Assembly (NCBI GenBank): GCA_003241875.1 | Contig: QBLU01000006.1 | Coordinates: 58,631-122,630 of the forward strand | Source of the DNA: Alphaproteobacteria bacterium | Lineage (GTDB): Bacteria > Pseudomonadota > Alphaproteobacteria > Sphingomonadales > Sphingomonadaceae | Length of the DNA stretch: 64,000 nt | Direction: 5' to 3' | Shown: piece after piece, positions 35,110 to 43,507 of the stretch | Layout: each line of letters opens with the position of its first letter | Numbering within the stretch: the first letter of the stretch is position 1 | Position numbers and translations under genes: made by a program | The notes under the pieces: generated by a model | The model's input: the letters and a program-made list of their open reading frames with translations, nothing else | What the model was told of the DNA's origin: nothing | The model's database searches: none

Positions 35110-37728
35110 ATGCAGCTCGTCATCGTCGAATCGCCCGCCAAGGCCAAGACCATCAACAAATACCTGGGGTCGGACTATGAAGTCCTGGCCAGCTTTGGTC
35201 ATATCCGCGACCTGCCGCCCAAGGATGGCTCGGTCGATCCAGACCATGATTTCGCGATGCTGTGGGAGGTGTCGGGCGACCGCGCCAAGCAGCTGAAGGC
35301 GATTTCCGATGCCGCCAAGCGCGCCGACAATGTCATCCTCGCCACCGATCCCGATCGCGAGGGGGAGGCTATTTCCTGGCATCTGCTCGAATGGCTGAAG
35401 GGCAAGAAGGCGTTGCCCAAGGGCGGCGCCAGCCGGGTCACCTTCAACGAGATCACCAAGAGCGCCGTCACCGCGGCGATGGCGCGCCCACGTGAGCTCG
35501 ATACGGCGCTGATCGATGCCTATCGGGCGCGGCGGGCGCTCGATTATCTGGTCGGCTTCACCCTGTCGCCGGTGCTGTGGCGCAAGCTGCCGGGGGCCAA
35601 GAGCGCCGGCCGCGTGCAATCGGTGGCGCTGCGCCTGATCGTCGAGCGCGAGCGCGAGATCGAGGCGCATGACGCCCGCGAATACTGGACGGTCGACGCC
35701 CAGATGACGGCGCCGAACAGCACGGGCTTTCCGGCGCGGCTGAGCTTTTTCAACGGCAAGAAGCTCGATCGCTTCGACCTGGCCAACGAGCAGCAGGCAC
35801 TGAAGGCCAAGGATGCGGTCGCCAACGGCAGTTTCACCGTCTCGGCGGTCGATACCAAGCCGGCGACGCGCAACCCCTATGCGCCGTTCACCACATCGAC
35901 GCTGCAGCAGGAGGCGGCGCGCAAGCTCGGCTTTACCGCCAGCCACACGATGCGCGTGGCGCAAGGCCTGTATGAGGAAGGCCGCATCACCTATATGCGG
36001 ACCGACGGCGTGCAGATCGCCGGCGAGGCGATCACGGCGGTGCGCGAGGTCATCGCCAGGGATTATGGCAATGGTCCCGACGTGCTGCCCGACAAGCCGC
36101 GCCATTACGCGACCAAGGCCAAGAATGCCCAGGAAGCGCATGAGGCGATCCGCCCGACCGACCTGTTCGCGCGGCCGTCGCGCGCCCCCGCCGGCGACGC
36201 CGACAAGCTGTATGGCCTGATCTGGAAACGCACCGTCGCCAGCCAGATGGCCAGCGCCCGCATGGAGCGCAGCAGCATCGACCTGCTCGACGCGGCGCGC
36301 ACCACCGGCTTGCGCGCCACCGGCCAGGTCATCCTGTCGCCGGGCTTTCTCGCCGTCTATACCGAGACCAACGAGGATTTGCCGTCGGACAGCGACGACG
36401 ACGAGGGCCGCCGCCTGCCGCGGCTGGTGCAGGGCGACCGCTGCCAGGTCGCCGATGTCGCCGCCAAGCAGCATTTCACCGAGCCGCCCCCGCGCTTTTC
36501 GGAAGCGTCGCTGGTCAAGCGGCTGGAGGAGCTCGGCATCGGGCGGCCGTCGACCTATGCGGCGATCCTGCAGACGCTGCGCGATCGCGCCTATGTGCGG
36601 GTCGAGAAGAACCGCTTCTGGGCCGAGGAGAAGGGCCGGCTGGTTACGGCGTTCCTCGAACGCTTTTTCGAGAAGTATGTCGGCTATGACTTCACCGCGG
36701 ATCTCGAGACGCGGCTCGACGACGTGTCGGCGGGCGACCTCGATTATCTGAAGGTGCTGCGCGATTTCTGGGATGATTTCGAGCCCAAGACCAAGGAAAT
36801 CCTCGAGCTGAAGCCGTCGGACGTGACGGTCGCGCTCGACGAGTTCCTGGCGCCGATGCTGTTTCCGCCCAAGGCCGACGGCAGCGACCCGCGGCTGTGC
36901 CCGACCTGCGGCAACGGTCGCCTGTCGCTGAAGACCGGCAAGTTCGGCGCCTTCGTCGCCTGCTCGAACTATCCCGAATGCCGTTACACCCGCCAGTTCG
37001 CCAGCGAGGGCGGCGCGCAGGAGAATGCCGGGCCGGTGCTGCTCGGCAGCGATCCCGAAACCGGCGAGCCGGTGACGCTGCGCGCCGGTCGCTTCGGGGC
37101 CTATGTGCAGCGCGGCGATGCCGAAAAGCCGCCGCGGGCGTCGATTCCCAAGGACGCGCCGGTCACCGGGCCCGAAGACCTGCCGCTGGCGCTGCAGCTG
37201 TTGTCGCTGCCGCGCACCGTCGGCACGCACCCGGAAAGCGGCGAGCCGATTACCGCCAGCATCGGCCGTTATGGGCCGTATCTGGCGCATGCCGGCAAAT
37301 ATGCCCGGCTGACATCGACGGCCGAGGTGTTCGAGACCGGCATGAACGCAGCGGTCGTCAAGCTGGCGGAGGCGGCTGCCGCCGGTCCGCGCGCACGCGG
37401 CACGATGGCGCCGCTGCGCGAGATCGGCGCGCATCCGGCGAGCGGCGTCATGATGAAATTGATGGCCGGCAGGTTCGGCCAGTACATCACCGACGGCACC
37501 ACCAACGCGACGGTGCCCAAGACCGAGGACGGCATGACGATCGGCCTCGCCGAGGCGGCAGCACTGATCGATGCGCGCGCGGCGATGCCGTCCAAGGGCA
37601 AGAAGCCGGCGAAAAAGCCTGTGGCGAAGAAGGCGGCGGCGAAGAAATCGGCAGCTCGGAAGCCGGCGGCAAAGGCGGCGCCCGCCAAGGTAAAGGCGTC
37701 CGGTCGGACATCGCCGGCCAAGGATTGA
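35110..37728 (+). CDS. topA: DNA topoisomerase I
   Basis: Type IA topoisomerase relaxing negative supercoils. The 872-aa protein starts MQLVIVESPAKAKTINKYLG with the TOPRIM domain (TDPDREGEAISWH near 78-90), the catalytic Tyr in RITYMRTDG near residue 295, and one C4 zinc finger (CPTCGNGR to CSNYPEC, about 597-625). Further divergent toprim-C repeats (SDPETGEPVTLRAGRFGAYV) follow, then a Lys/Ala-rich basic tail of some 50 residues, common in this phylum. The gap to dprA (84 bp) should hold its promoter. Confidence 0.97.
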   Translation: MQLVIVESPAKAKTINKYLGSDYEVLASFGHIRDLPPKDGSVDPDHDFAMLWEVSGDRAKQLKAISDAAKRADNVILATDPDREGEAISWHLLEWLKGKKALPKGGASRVTFNEITKSAVTAAMARPRELDTALIDAYRARRALDYLVGFTLSPVLWRKLPGAKSAGRVQSVALRLIVEREREIEAHDAREYWTVDAQMTAPNSTGFPARLSFFNGKKLDRFDLANEQQALKAKDAVANGSFTVSAVDTKPATRNPYAPFTTSTLQQEAARKLGFTASHTMRVAQGLYEEGRITYMRTDGVQIAGEAITAVREVIARDYGNGPDVLPDKPRHYATKAKNAQEAHEAIRPTDLFARPSRAPAGDADKLYGLIWKRTVASQMASARMERSSIDLLDAARTTGLRATGQVILSPGFLAVYTETNEDLPSDSDDDEGRRLPRLVQGDRCQVADVAAKQHFTEPPPRFSEASLVKRLEELGIGRPSTYAAILQTLRDRAYVRVEKNRFWAEEKGRLVTAFLERFFEKYVGYDFTADLETRLDDVSAGDLDYLKVLRDFWDDFEPKTKEILELKPSDVTVALDEFLAPMLFPPKADGSDPRLCPTCGNGRLSLKTGKFGAFVACSNYPECRYTRQFASEGGAQENAGPVLLGSDPETGEPVTLRAGRFGAYVQRGDAEKPPRASIPKDAPVTGPEDLPLALQLLSLPRTVGTHPESGEPITASIGRYGPYLAHAGKYARLTSTAEVFETGMNAAVVKLAEAAAAGPRARGTMAPLREIGAHPASGVMMKLMAGRFGQYITDGTTNATVPKTEDGMTIGLAEAAALIDARAAMPSKGKKPAKKPVAKKAAAKKSAARKPAAKAAPAKVKASGRTSPAKD

Positions 37729-37735
37729 GAGCTTT

Positions 37736-37774
37736 GGGCCGGTGCGGGCTGAACCCGCCCGGCCGCACCGGCCC
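37736..37774 (+). terminator. strong hairpin after topA
   Basis: Perfect 12-bp stem GGGCCGGTGCGG (37736-37747) with CCGCACCGGCCC (37763-37774), beginning eight bases after the topA stop. No T-run. The rest of the 305-bp gap before the PEP-CTERM gene is unusually AT-rich, holds a sigma-54-like promoter near its end, and shows no other gene. Confidence 0.7.
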
Positions 37775-37982
37775 GGTCACCACCGTTGCGGGAACGTCTC
37801 CGAAGCAATCGGCAACTGCGTGTGCAGCATCATGGACTGTGAGTTAATTACATCAGCGCAACCGACTGTCGATTTACTTTACAATGTTCACAAGCGTAAT
37901 GGATTGAAACAACGCAAATTCACGATCGAAGACAAAGGCTGCATCTGAGGTTAGCCAGATCGTCACGTGTGCTTAACGAAGT

Positions 37983-37998
37983 TGGTGCGACAATTGCA
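37983..37998 (+). promoter_or_regulatory. sigma-54 (RpoN) promoter for the PEP-CTERM gene
   Basis: TGGTGCGACAATTGCA matches the -24/-12 consensus TGGCACGNNNNTTGCA at all but two positions and keeps the GG and GC doublets at correct spacing. Transcription would start near 38009, 25 bases before the ATG. PEP-CTERM genes are known in several bacteria to depend on sigma-54 with the PrsK/PrsR system, which supports the call. Confidence 0.7.
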
Positions 37999-38033
37999 TT
38001 GTATCGCCATGGGGGCTTACCATGGAGGTATTA

Positions 38034-38645
38034 ATGAAAAAGCTACTATTGGGCATTGCAGCGATGCTTGCGACTGCGTCGGCCCATGCCGCGATCATCC
38101 CGACGCTCGTCGGCGATCCGACGGATGCCGGTGACGGTACCTTCCTCTACACCTATCGGGCGACCCTGGCATCGGACGCCGCAGCGCTCGAAGGCAGCTA
38201 TTTCACGCTTTACGACGTTGCCGGTTTCGACCGGGTCGGCACGGTGCCGGCGAACTTCCAGGTTTCGACCCAGCTGCTCGGCATCACGCCGGCGCCTGTC
38301 CTGCCCACCGACGATGCGGCGCTGACCAACATCACCTTCACCTATAGCGGCCCCGACCTCAATTTCGACGGGCCCTTCTCCGAGCGGGATCTTGGGCTTT
38401 TCGAGATCTATTCGACCATCGGCGTTTTCGGCTTCGGCGATTTCACCGCGGAAACCGTGCGCAATCAAGGGCCGACGCGCGGCACGTTGCTCGCCAATAT
38501 CGGCGTCAACGCCGTTGCCATCCCGGGTGACGGCGCCGGCAGCTTCATCCCTGAACCGGAAGCCTGGGCCATGATGGTGTTCGGCTTCGGCCTCGTCGGC
38601 GCCGGCATGCGTCGCCGCAACCGTACGCCGGTTGTTGCCGTCTGA
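38034..38645 (+). CDS. PEP-CTERM sorting domain protein (exosortase substrate)
   Basis: A 203-aa secreted protein. The ATG at 38034 (MKKLLLGIAAML) has GGAGGT upstream and starts a signal peptide ending AHA. The C terminus is a PEPxxWAMM-type sorting signal: PEPEAWAMM, a hydrophobic helix VFGFGLVGAGM and the basic cluster RRRNR. The middle is beta-rich and Asp/Thr-rich. The exosortase that would process it is not in the window. Its role is probably in the envelope or extracellular matrix. Controlled by a sigma-54-like promoter and followed by a hairpin. Confidence 0.9.
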   Translation: MKKLLLGIAAMLATASAHAAIIPTLVGDPTDAGDGTFLYTYRATLASDAAALEGSYFTLYDVAGFDRVGTVPANFQVSTQLLGITPAPVLPTDDAALTNITFTYSGPDLNFDGPFSERDLGLFEIYSTIGVFGFGDFTAETVRNQGPTRGTLLANIGVNAVAIPGDGAGSFIPEPEAWAMMVFGFGLVGAGMRRRNRTPVVAV

Positions 38646-38653
38646 TCGTGCTT

Positions 38654-38681
38654 CGGGGTCGGCCGTGATCGGCCGGCCCCG
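38654..38681 (+). terminator. hairpin after the PEP-CTERM gene
   Basis: Twelve-bp stem with a single G-U pair: CGGGGTCGGCCG (38654-38665), loop TGAT, CGGCCGGCCCCG (38670-38681), nine bases after the stop. The following 158 bp up to the GMC gene contain no gene and should hold its promoter. Confidence 0.7.
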
Positions 38682-38839
38682 ATCCCTGCCCGTCAGCGGA
38701 TGATCGCGGTGGCGGCGGATTCCACCGCCATCATCGCCGCACCACGCGACCGCATCGGGATCGCTCTGGCCGCGCCGCTGCCGACCTGTATGATGACCGC
38801 TACCGTCGTCGCGTCAGGCGGGTCGCGGGGACATCGGCC

Positions 38840-40474
38840 ATGCAGGAATATGATTACATCGTCGTCGGCGCGGGCAGCGCCGGCTGTGTCCTCGCCAACC
38901 GGCTGACCGCCGACGGCAGCGCGACGGTCCTGCTGCTGGAGGCTGGCGGCAAGGACACCAGCCCGATGATCCATATCCCCATCGGCTATGCGACGACGCT
39001 GAAGGACCCCAAGGTCAACTGGCTGTACGAAACCGAGGTCGACCCGACATCGGGCAACCGGCCGCACGTCTGGCCGCGCGGCAAGGTGCTGGGCGGATCA
39101 TCGTCGATCAACGGGCTGCTGTACGTGCGCGGCCAGGCGGCGGATTTCGACCAATGGGCGCAATTGGGCTGCACCGGCTGGAGCCACAGCGACGTCCTCC
39201 CCTATTTCCGCCGCGCCGAGGGCAATGAACGGCTGGGCAAGGACGAACGCCACGGCCACGACGGCCCGCTGAACGTCTCCGATCCGCGCGACACCCACCC
39301 GATCTCCGACGCGGTGATCGAGGCCGGGGTGCAGGCCGGCATTCCGTTCAACAACGACGTCAACGGCGAGGCCCAGGACGGCATCAGCTATTTCCAGATG
39401 ACCGTGAAGAACGGCCGGCGCTGGTCGCTGGCGATGGGCTATCTGCGGCCGGCGCTGACGCGCCGCAACCTGACGCTGGAGATTCACGCCCAGGCCGAAC
39501 GCGTGCTGTTCGATGGCAAGCGCGCTGTCGGCGTCCGCTACCACCAGAACGGCCGCAGCGTGGAGGCGAAGGCGCGGCGCGAGGTGATCCTGTCGGGCGG
39601 CGCGGTCAATTCCCCGCAGCTGCTCGAGCTGTCGGGCATCGGCGACCCGGAGGTGCTGGCTGCCGCCGGCGTGGCGGTGGTGCAGGCGCTGAAGGGTGTC
39701 GGCACCAATTTGCAGGACCATTACATGGTCAGCACGGCGTTCAAGCTGAAGGGTTGCATCTCGGTCAACGAGCTGAGCCGGGGCTGGCGGCTGGTCCGCG
39801 AGGTCGCGCGCTATGCGACCCAGCGCAAGGGACTGCTGACGCTGTCGGCGGCGCATATCCAGGCCTATGTCCGCACCCGGCCGGGGCTGTCGGGTCCCGA
39901 CGTCCAATATCATATCCTGCCGGGGTCGATGGACGTCGATGCCTATGTCAACCAGGGCCAGATGGTCATGGAAAAGCATCCCGGCCTGACCATCGCGCCG
40001 TGCCAGCTGCGCCCTGAAAGCCGGGGCAGCATCCATATCAAGTCCGCTGCGCCGCTCGATCGGCCGTCGATCCGTCCGAACTATCTGTCGGACCCGATCG
40101 ACCAGGCCACCATCGTCGCCGGCCTGCGCTGGGCCCGAAAGCTCGCGGCGCAACCGGCGCTGGCCGAGTGGATGGCGGCGGAAACCTGGCCGGGCGTGGC
40201 GGTGGAGAGCGATGCCGAGCTGCTGGCCTATGCGCAGGAGCGCGGATCGACGCTGTACCACCCCGTTGGCACCGCCCAGATGGGCCGCGCCGATGATCCG
40301 ATGAGCGTCGTCGACCCGCAATTGCGCGTCCGCGGCATCGAGGGCCTGCGCGTCGTCGATGCGTCGGTGATGCCGCGCCTGGTCAGCGGCAATACCAATG
40401 CGGCGACGGTGATGATCGCCGAAAAGGCCAGCGACATGATCCTGGCGGCGGCGCGGGAGCGGGTGGCCGCCTAG
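38840..40474 (+). CDS. GMC family FAD-dependent oxidoreductase (choline/alcohol dehydrogenase-like)
   Basis: A 544-aa flavoprotein oxidising an alcohol. The FAD-binding fold VVGAGSAGCVLANRL opens the protein (residues 8-22), GMC signature 1 follows (PRGKVLGGSSSINGLLYVRG, about 75-95), signature 2 is SGGAVNSPQLLELSG near 253-267, and the active-site His lies in LYHPVGTAQMG with a later Asn in SGNTNAAT. No betaine aldehyde dehydrogenase is nearby, so choline is not specifically supported as the substrate. Confidence 0.92.
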   Translation: MQEYDYIVVGAGSAGCVLANRLTADGSATVLLLEAGGKDTSPMIHIPIGYATTLKDPKVNWLYETEVDPTSGNRPHVWPRGKVLGGSSSINGLLYVRGQAADFDQWAQLGCTGWSHSDVLPYFRRAEGNERLGKDERHGHDGPLNVSDPRDTHPISDAVIEAGVQAGIPFNNDVNGEAQDGISYFQMTVKNGRRWSLAMGYLRPALTRRNLTLEIHAQAERVLFDGKRAVGVRYHQNGRSVEAKARREVILSGGAVNSPQLLELSGIGDPEVLAAAGVAVVQALKGVGTNLQDHYMVSTAFKLKGCISVNELSRGWRLVREVARYATQRKGLLTLSAAHIQAYVRTRPGLSGPDVQYHILPGSMDVDAYVNQGQMVMEKHPGLTIAPCQLRPESRGSIHIKSAAPLDRPSIRPNYLSDPIDQATIVAGLRWARKLAAQPALAEWMAAETWPGVAVESDAELLAYAQERGSTLYHPVGTAQMGRADDPMSVVDPQLRVRGIEGLRVVDASVMPRLVSGNTNAATVMIAEKASDMILAAARERVAA

Positions 40475-40481
40475 CGGCGAT

Positions 40482-40603
40482 TGTATTCAAGTTGATCCGC
40501 TCAGGCCGACCTTGTCGAAGCCCCAGCCGCACCGCCCTGCGACACGGCTTCGACAGACTCAGCATGAGCGGGCTTTGTGGGTCGACCAACAGAAACCGAG
40601 CCT
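40482..40603. repeat. dispersed sphingomonad-type repeat, long copy
   Basis: Begins TGTATTCAAGTTGATCCGCTCA and ends ACAGAAACCGAGCCT; the same ends occur in the shorter copy at 49761-49825. The outer stem is CCGCTCA (40497-40503) with TGAGCGG (40565-40571); the long copy has an extra inner stem TGTCGAAGCC (40513-40522) with GGCTTCGACA (40546-40555). Both copies lie between convergent genes and stop at the TAG of the minus-strand gene, so they probably act as bidirectional terminators. Confidence 0.75.
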
Positions 40604-41507
40604 AGCGGCGCTCCGGTAGGCGAACGAGCACGAGCGCGACGACCACGAGCGCGGCGCCGCCGATCTCGGCCGGCCCGGGCACTTCGCCAAAGCGCAGCGC
40701 GCCGATCGCGGTGGCGACGGCGGGCTGGACGAGGAGGGTCAGGCCGACCACCAATGGTTTCAGGTGGCCGACGGCGAACACCACCAGTCCCTGGCCGATG
40801 ACCTGGCTGCCCAGCGCCAGCAGCAGCAGCGGCGTCCAGTCGTGCGGCCAGAAGGCATCGCCGCTGAGTGCCAGTGCCGCCGGCAGCAGGCCCAAGGCGC
40901 CGAACGCCGTTGCCATCCCCAGCAGCGGGAACACCGCGACGGTGCCGCGCAGCCGGTCGACGACGATCAGATAGGCGGTGTAGAGCAGCGCGGCGCCGAG
41001 GCAGAACAGGTCGCCGGCAAGGTGGCGCGGCGACAGTTCGGCGCTGCGACCGACGAGCAGCAGGGTGCCGGCGAGCGCGAAGCCGATGGCGAACAGCGCC
41101 TTGCGCCCCGGGCGATGGCCGAGGACGACAAAGCCCCACATCGGCAGCAGGAAACTGGCGGCGTTCGACAGCAAGGCGGCGTTGGCGAGCGTCGTGCGGA
41201 CGATGCCATAGTGCCAGAGCGCGACATCGGCGGCAAAGAACAGCCCGGCAAGGGCGGCGAGCAGCAGCACGCGGCGGTCGACGGTGCCGACGGCCATCGG
41301 CTTGCCGATGAAGCGCGCCAGCAGGGCCAGCGGCATGACGGCAAGGCTGAGCCGCCAGAAGGCCGACGATACCGGCGCGACATCGGCGAGCCGCACCAGC
41401 CAGGGGCCGAACGCCAGCGCCGCGCTGCCCAGCACCATGGCGGGAAACGCCAGCCGATGCGGCAGCGCCGGCTGCGCGGCCGGCGGATCGGTTGCGGTGG
41501 TGGCCAT
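40602..41507 (-). CDS. DMT superfamily (EamA) transporter
   Basis: A 301-aa inner-membrane protein with ten hydrophobic segments arranged as two EamA halves (first half around AALAFGPWLVRLADVAPVSS, second around FCLGAALLYTAYLIVVDRL). The ATG at 41507 (MATTATDPPA) is preferred because the longer frame upstream is not family-like. Substrate unknown; such proteins export metabolites or amino acids. It lies 79 bp downstream of ccmB on the same strand. Confidence 0.88.
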   Translation of the reverse strand: MATTATDPPAAQPALPHRLAFPAMVLGSAALAFGPWLVRLADVAPVSSAFWRLSLAVMPLALLARFIGKPMAVGTVDRRVLLLAALAGLFFAADVALWHYGIVRTTLANAALLSNAASFLLPMWGFVVLGHRPGRKALFAIGFALAGTLLLVGRSAELSPRHLAGDLFCLGAALLYTAYLIVVDRLRGTVAVFPLLGMATAFGALGLLPAALALSGDAFWPHDWTPLLLLALGSQVIGQGLVVFAVGHLKPLVVGLTLLVQPAVATAIGALRFGEVPGPAEIGGAALVVVALVLVRLPERR

Positions 41508-41586
41508 GGCGGCGGCTGTAGGCGGTTCGACGGTGCGGCGAAACCCGTCGCCGCCGGATGGCGGCCAAAAGGTCGGCCTGGCGCCG

Positions 41587-42213
41587 TCAGTCCTGCCGCA
41601 TCGCGGCGGCGGCGGCAAAGGGCGCGATGGCGACCGACACCAGGCTGGCGGCGGCGAGCAGCTTCAACGCCCCCGGGGTCGCGGCGGCGACGCCGAAGAT
41701 CAGGATCGGCAGCGCCAGCGGCAGGATGATCAGCCCGGCAAGGGCACCGCCACCGCGCAGGCCGGCGGTGAGGGCGGCAGCGACCACCGCCAGCGCCGCC
41801 AGCGCCGGCGTGCCGAGCAGCAGCGCCAGCGCCAGCCGCCAGCCCGTGGCACTGTCCATGCCGACGAGGACGGCGGCGACCGGCAAGGCGGCGAGCAACG
41901 GCAGCGCAAAGCCCAGCCAGTGCGCGACGATGCGGGCGGCGGCGACGAGCTCCATGGCGATGCCGCGCGATGCCAATTGGTCGAGCGTGCCGTCCTCGAG
42001 GTCGGGTGCCACCAGGGTTTCGACGGGCAGCAGCGCGGCGAGCAATGCCGCCACCCAGACCACCCCCGGCGCGATGCGGCCGAGCAGCCGGGCATCGGGG
42101 CCGACGGCAAAGGGGAACAGCGCGGCGACGAGGACGAAGAACATCACCGGCATCCATAGCGCCGGGGAGCGGGCGATGAGGGTCAGGTCGCGGCGGACGA
42201 GGGTCAGGAACAT
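41587..42213 (-). CDS. ccmB: heme exporter protein CcmB
   Basis: Membrane subunit of the CcmAB(C) machine of cytochrome c maturation. The 208-aa protein starts MFLTLVRRDLTLIARSP and has six hydrophobic segments; ETLVAPDLEDGTLDQL is characteristic. Its ATG overlaps the ccmA stop by one base (TGATG). No other ccm genes are adjacent. Confidence 0.94.
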   Translation of the reverse strand: MFLTLVRRDLTLIARSPALWMPVMFFVLVAALFPFAVGPDARLLGRIAPGVVWVAALLAALLPVETLVAPDLEDGTLDQLASRGIAMELVAAARIVAHWLGFALPLLAALPVAAVLVGMDSATGWRLALALLLGTPALAALAVVAAALTAGLRGGGALAGLIILPLALPILIFGVAAATPGALKLLAAASLVSVAIAPFAAAAAMRQD

Positions 42214-42824
42214 CAGCCGAGCTGCAACCGTTGCGGCGCGGCGAGGCCGATGTCGCCATGCACGGCGGCAACGATCATGCCGCCGCCGGCCCGGTGCGCC
42301 GCCATCGCCGACGCCAGCAACGCCGCCGACGCGGTGTCGAGGCCGGCGGTGGGCTCGTCGAGCAGCCACAGATCAGCGCCGCTGGCCAGCACCCGGGCGA
42401 GGCCGGCCCGGCGGCGCTGGCCGGACGACAAGTGCTTGCAGGGCACGTCAATCAGCGCCGCGACGTTCATCGCCGCCATCGCGGCGGGCAATAGCTGGCG
42501 GCCGTCGTCGAGGCGGGCCCAGTGCGCCAGCTCCTCGCCGAGCTTCATGCGGGGCTTGAGGGCGACGTCGTGCCCCAGGAAGCCGCGGCTGCCGCCGCCG
42601 GCGATGCTGCCGCCGGCGGGTGCCAGCAGGCCTGCGAGGATGCGCAACAGGCTCGATTTGCCGCTGCCGTTGGGGCCTTCGAGGTGCAGCGCGGCGCCGG
42701 GGTCGACGCGAAACGACAGGCCCTGGAACAGCAACCGGTCGCCGCGGCGGCACGCCAGGTCGGCGACGGTCAGGGGTTCGGGCGGCACGGCGGCCAAGCT
42801 AGCGATGTGGGGGCGCAATGTCAT
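42213..42824 (-). CDS. ccmA: heme ABC exporter ATP-binding protein CcmA
   Basis: ATPase of cytochrome c maturation, releasing holo-CcmE with CcmB and CcmC. The 203-aa protein has Walker A GPNGSGKSSL, signature LSSGQRRRAGLAR and Walker B LWLLDEPTAGLD. The ATG at 42824 gives about 18 residues before the usual first strand; a later start is possible. The 103 bp upstream contain two short GC hairpins and lead to the divergent yciB. Confidence 0.94.
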   Translation of the reverse strand: MTLRPHIASLAAVPPEPLTVADLACRRGDRLLFQGLSFRVDPGAALHLEGPNGSGKSSLLRILAGLLAPAGGSIAGGGSRGFLGHDVALKPRMKLGEELAHWARLDDGRQLLPAAMAAMNVAALIDVPCKHLSSGQRRRAGLARVLASGADLWLLDEPTAGLDTASAALLASAMAAHRAGGGMIVAAVHGDIGLAAPQRLQLG

Positions 42825-42927
42825 CCTGCCGCTCTGGTGCGGCATTGTGCGTGGTTTCAGGGGTCACGGCCTTCGCCGGATGACCGGGCGGTTTCGCTCC
42901 GCCCGAAATCGCCCTATGGGGGGCGCG

Positions 42928-43500
42928 ATGACCGAGTCCGTACCCCGCCCGCCCCTGCCGACAAGCCTGAAACTGGCGATCGACTATGGTCCGTTGCTGG
43001 TGCTGCTGGTCGCCAACAAGCTTGGCGGGCCGTTCGCCGCGACGCTGGCCTTTATGGTGGCGATGGCGCTGGCGATGTCGGTGTCCTGGATCAAGACGCG
43101 CCACATCCCGCCGATCTTGATCTTTTCGGGTGTCATTGCGCTGATCCTGGGCGGCATGACGCTGTGGCTGCGCGACGTGAAGTTCCTGCAGATCAAGTTT
43201 TCGATCACCTATGGCGTGTTCGCGCTGATCCTGCTGGTCGGCATCATTCGCAAGCAGCCCTATCTGAAGCTGGTGTTCGGCGATGCGTTCCCGACGCTGA
43301 ACGAGGCCGGCTGGATGAAGTTCAACCGCAACTGGGCGCTGTTTTTCCTCGGCATGATGGTCGCCAACGAGGTGTTGCGGCAGGTGCTGACCTTTGACCA
43401 GTGGACGTGGTTCAAGGTGGCTTCGATCTTCATCACCATGGCGTTCATCCTGACGCAGCTGCCGCTGCTGATGAAGCACGGGGTGAAGTTCGAGGATTAG
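42928..43500 (+). CDS. yciB: inner membrane-spanning protein YciB (septation protein A family)
   Basis: A 190-aa membrane protein with five hydrophobic segments. Family features are the N-terminal KLAIDYGPLLVLLVANK and the C-terminal stretch AFPTLNEAGWMKFNRNWALF. The ATG at 42928 follows a run of G residues; an in-frame ATG four codons upstream is an alternative. Role: cell envelope synthesis or division in other bacteria. It ends 7 bp from the convergent pspF. Confidence 0.92.
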   Translation: MTESVPRPPLPTSLKLAIDYGPLLVLLVANKLGGPFAATLAFMVAMALAMSVSWIKTRHIPPILIFSGVIALILGGMTLWLRDVKFLQIKFSITYGVFALILLVGIIRKQPYLKLVFGDAFPTLNEAGWMKFNRNWALFFLGMMVANEVLRQVLTFDQWTWFKVASIFITMAFILTQLPLLMKHGVKFED

Positions 43501-43507
43501 GCGCGAC

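Noticed and set aside
37963..37974. CACGTG core as a third parS site
   Set aside because: The flanks (CGT and TGC) do not form the GTT/AAC arms of parS. The same holds for CACGTG near 35488.
42846..42927. Short GC hairpins between ccmA and yciB as a terminator
   Set aside because: The genes diverge there, so a terminator makes no sense; stems are only six bp and could be part of a leader or repeat.
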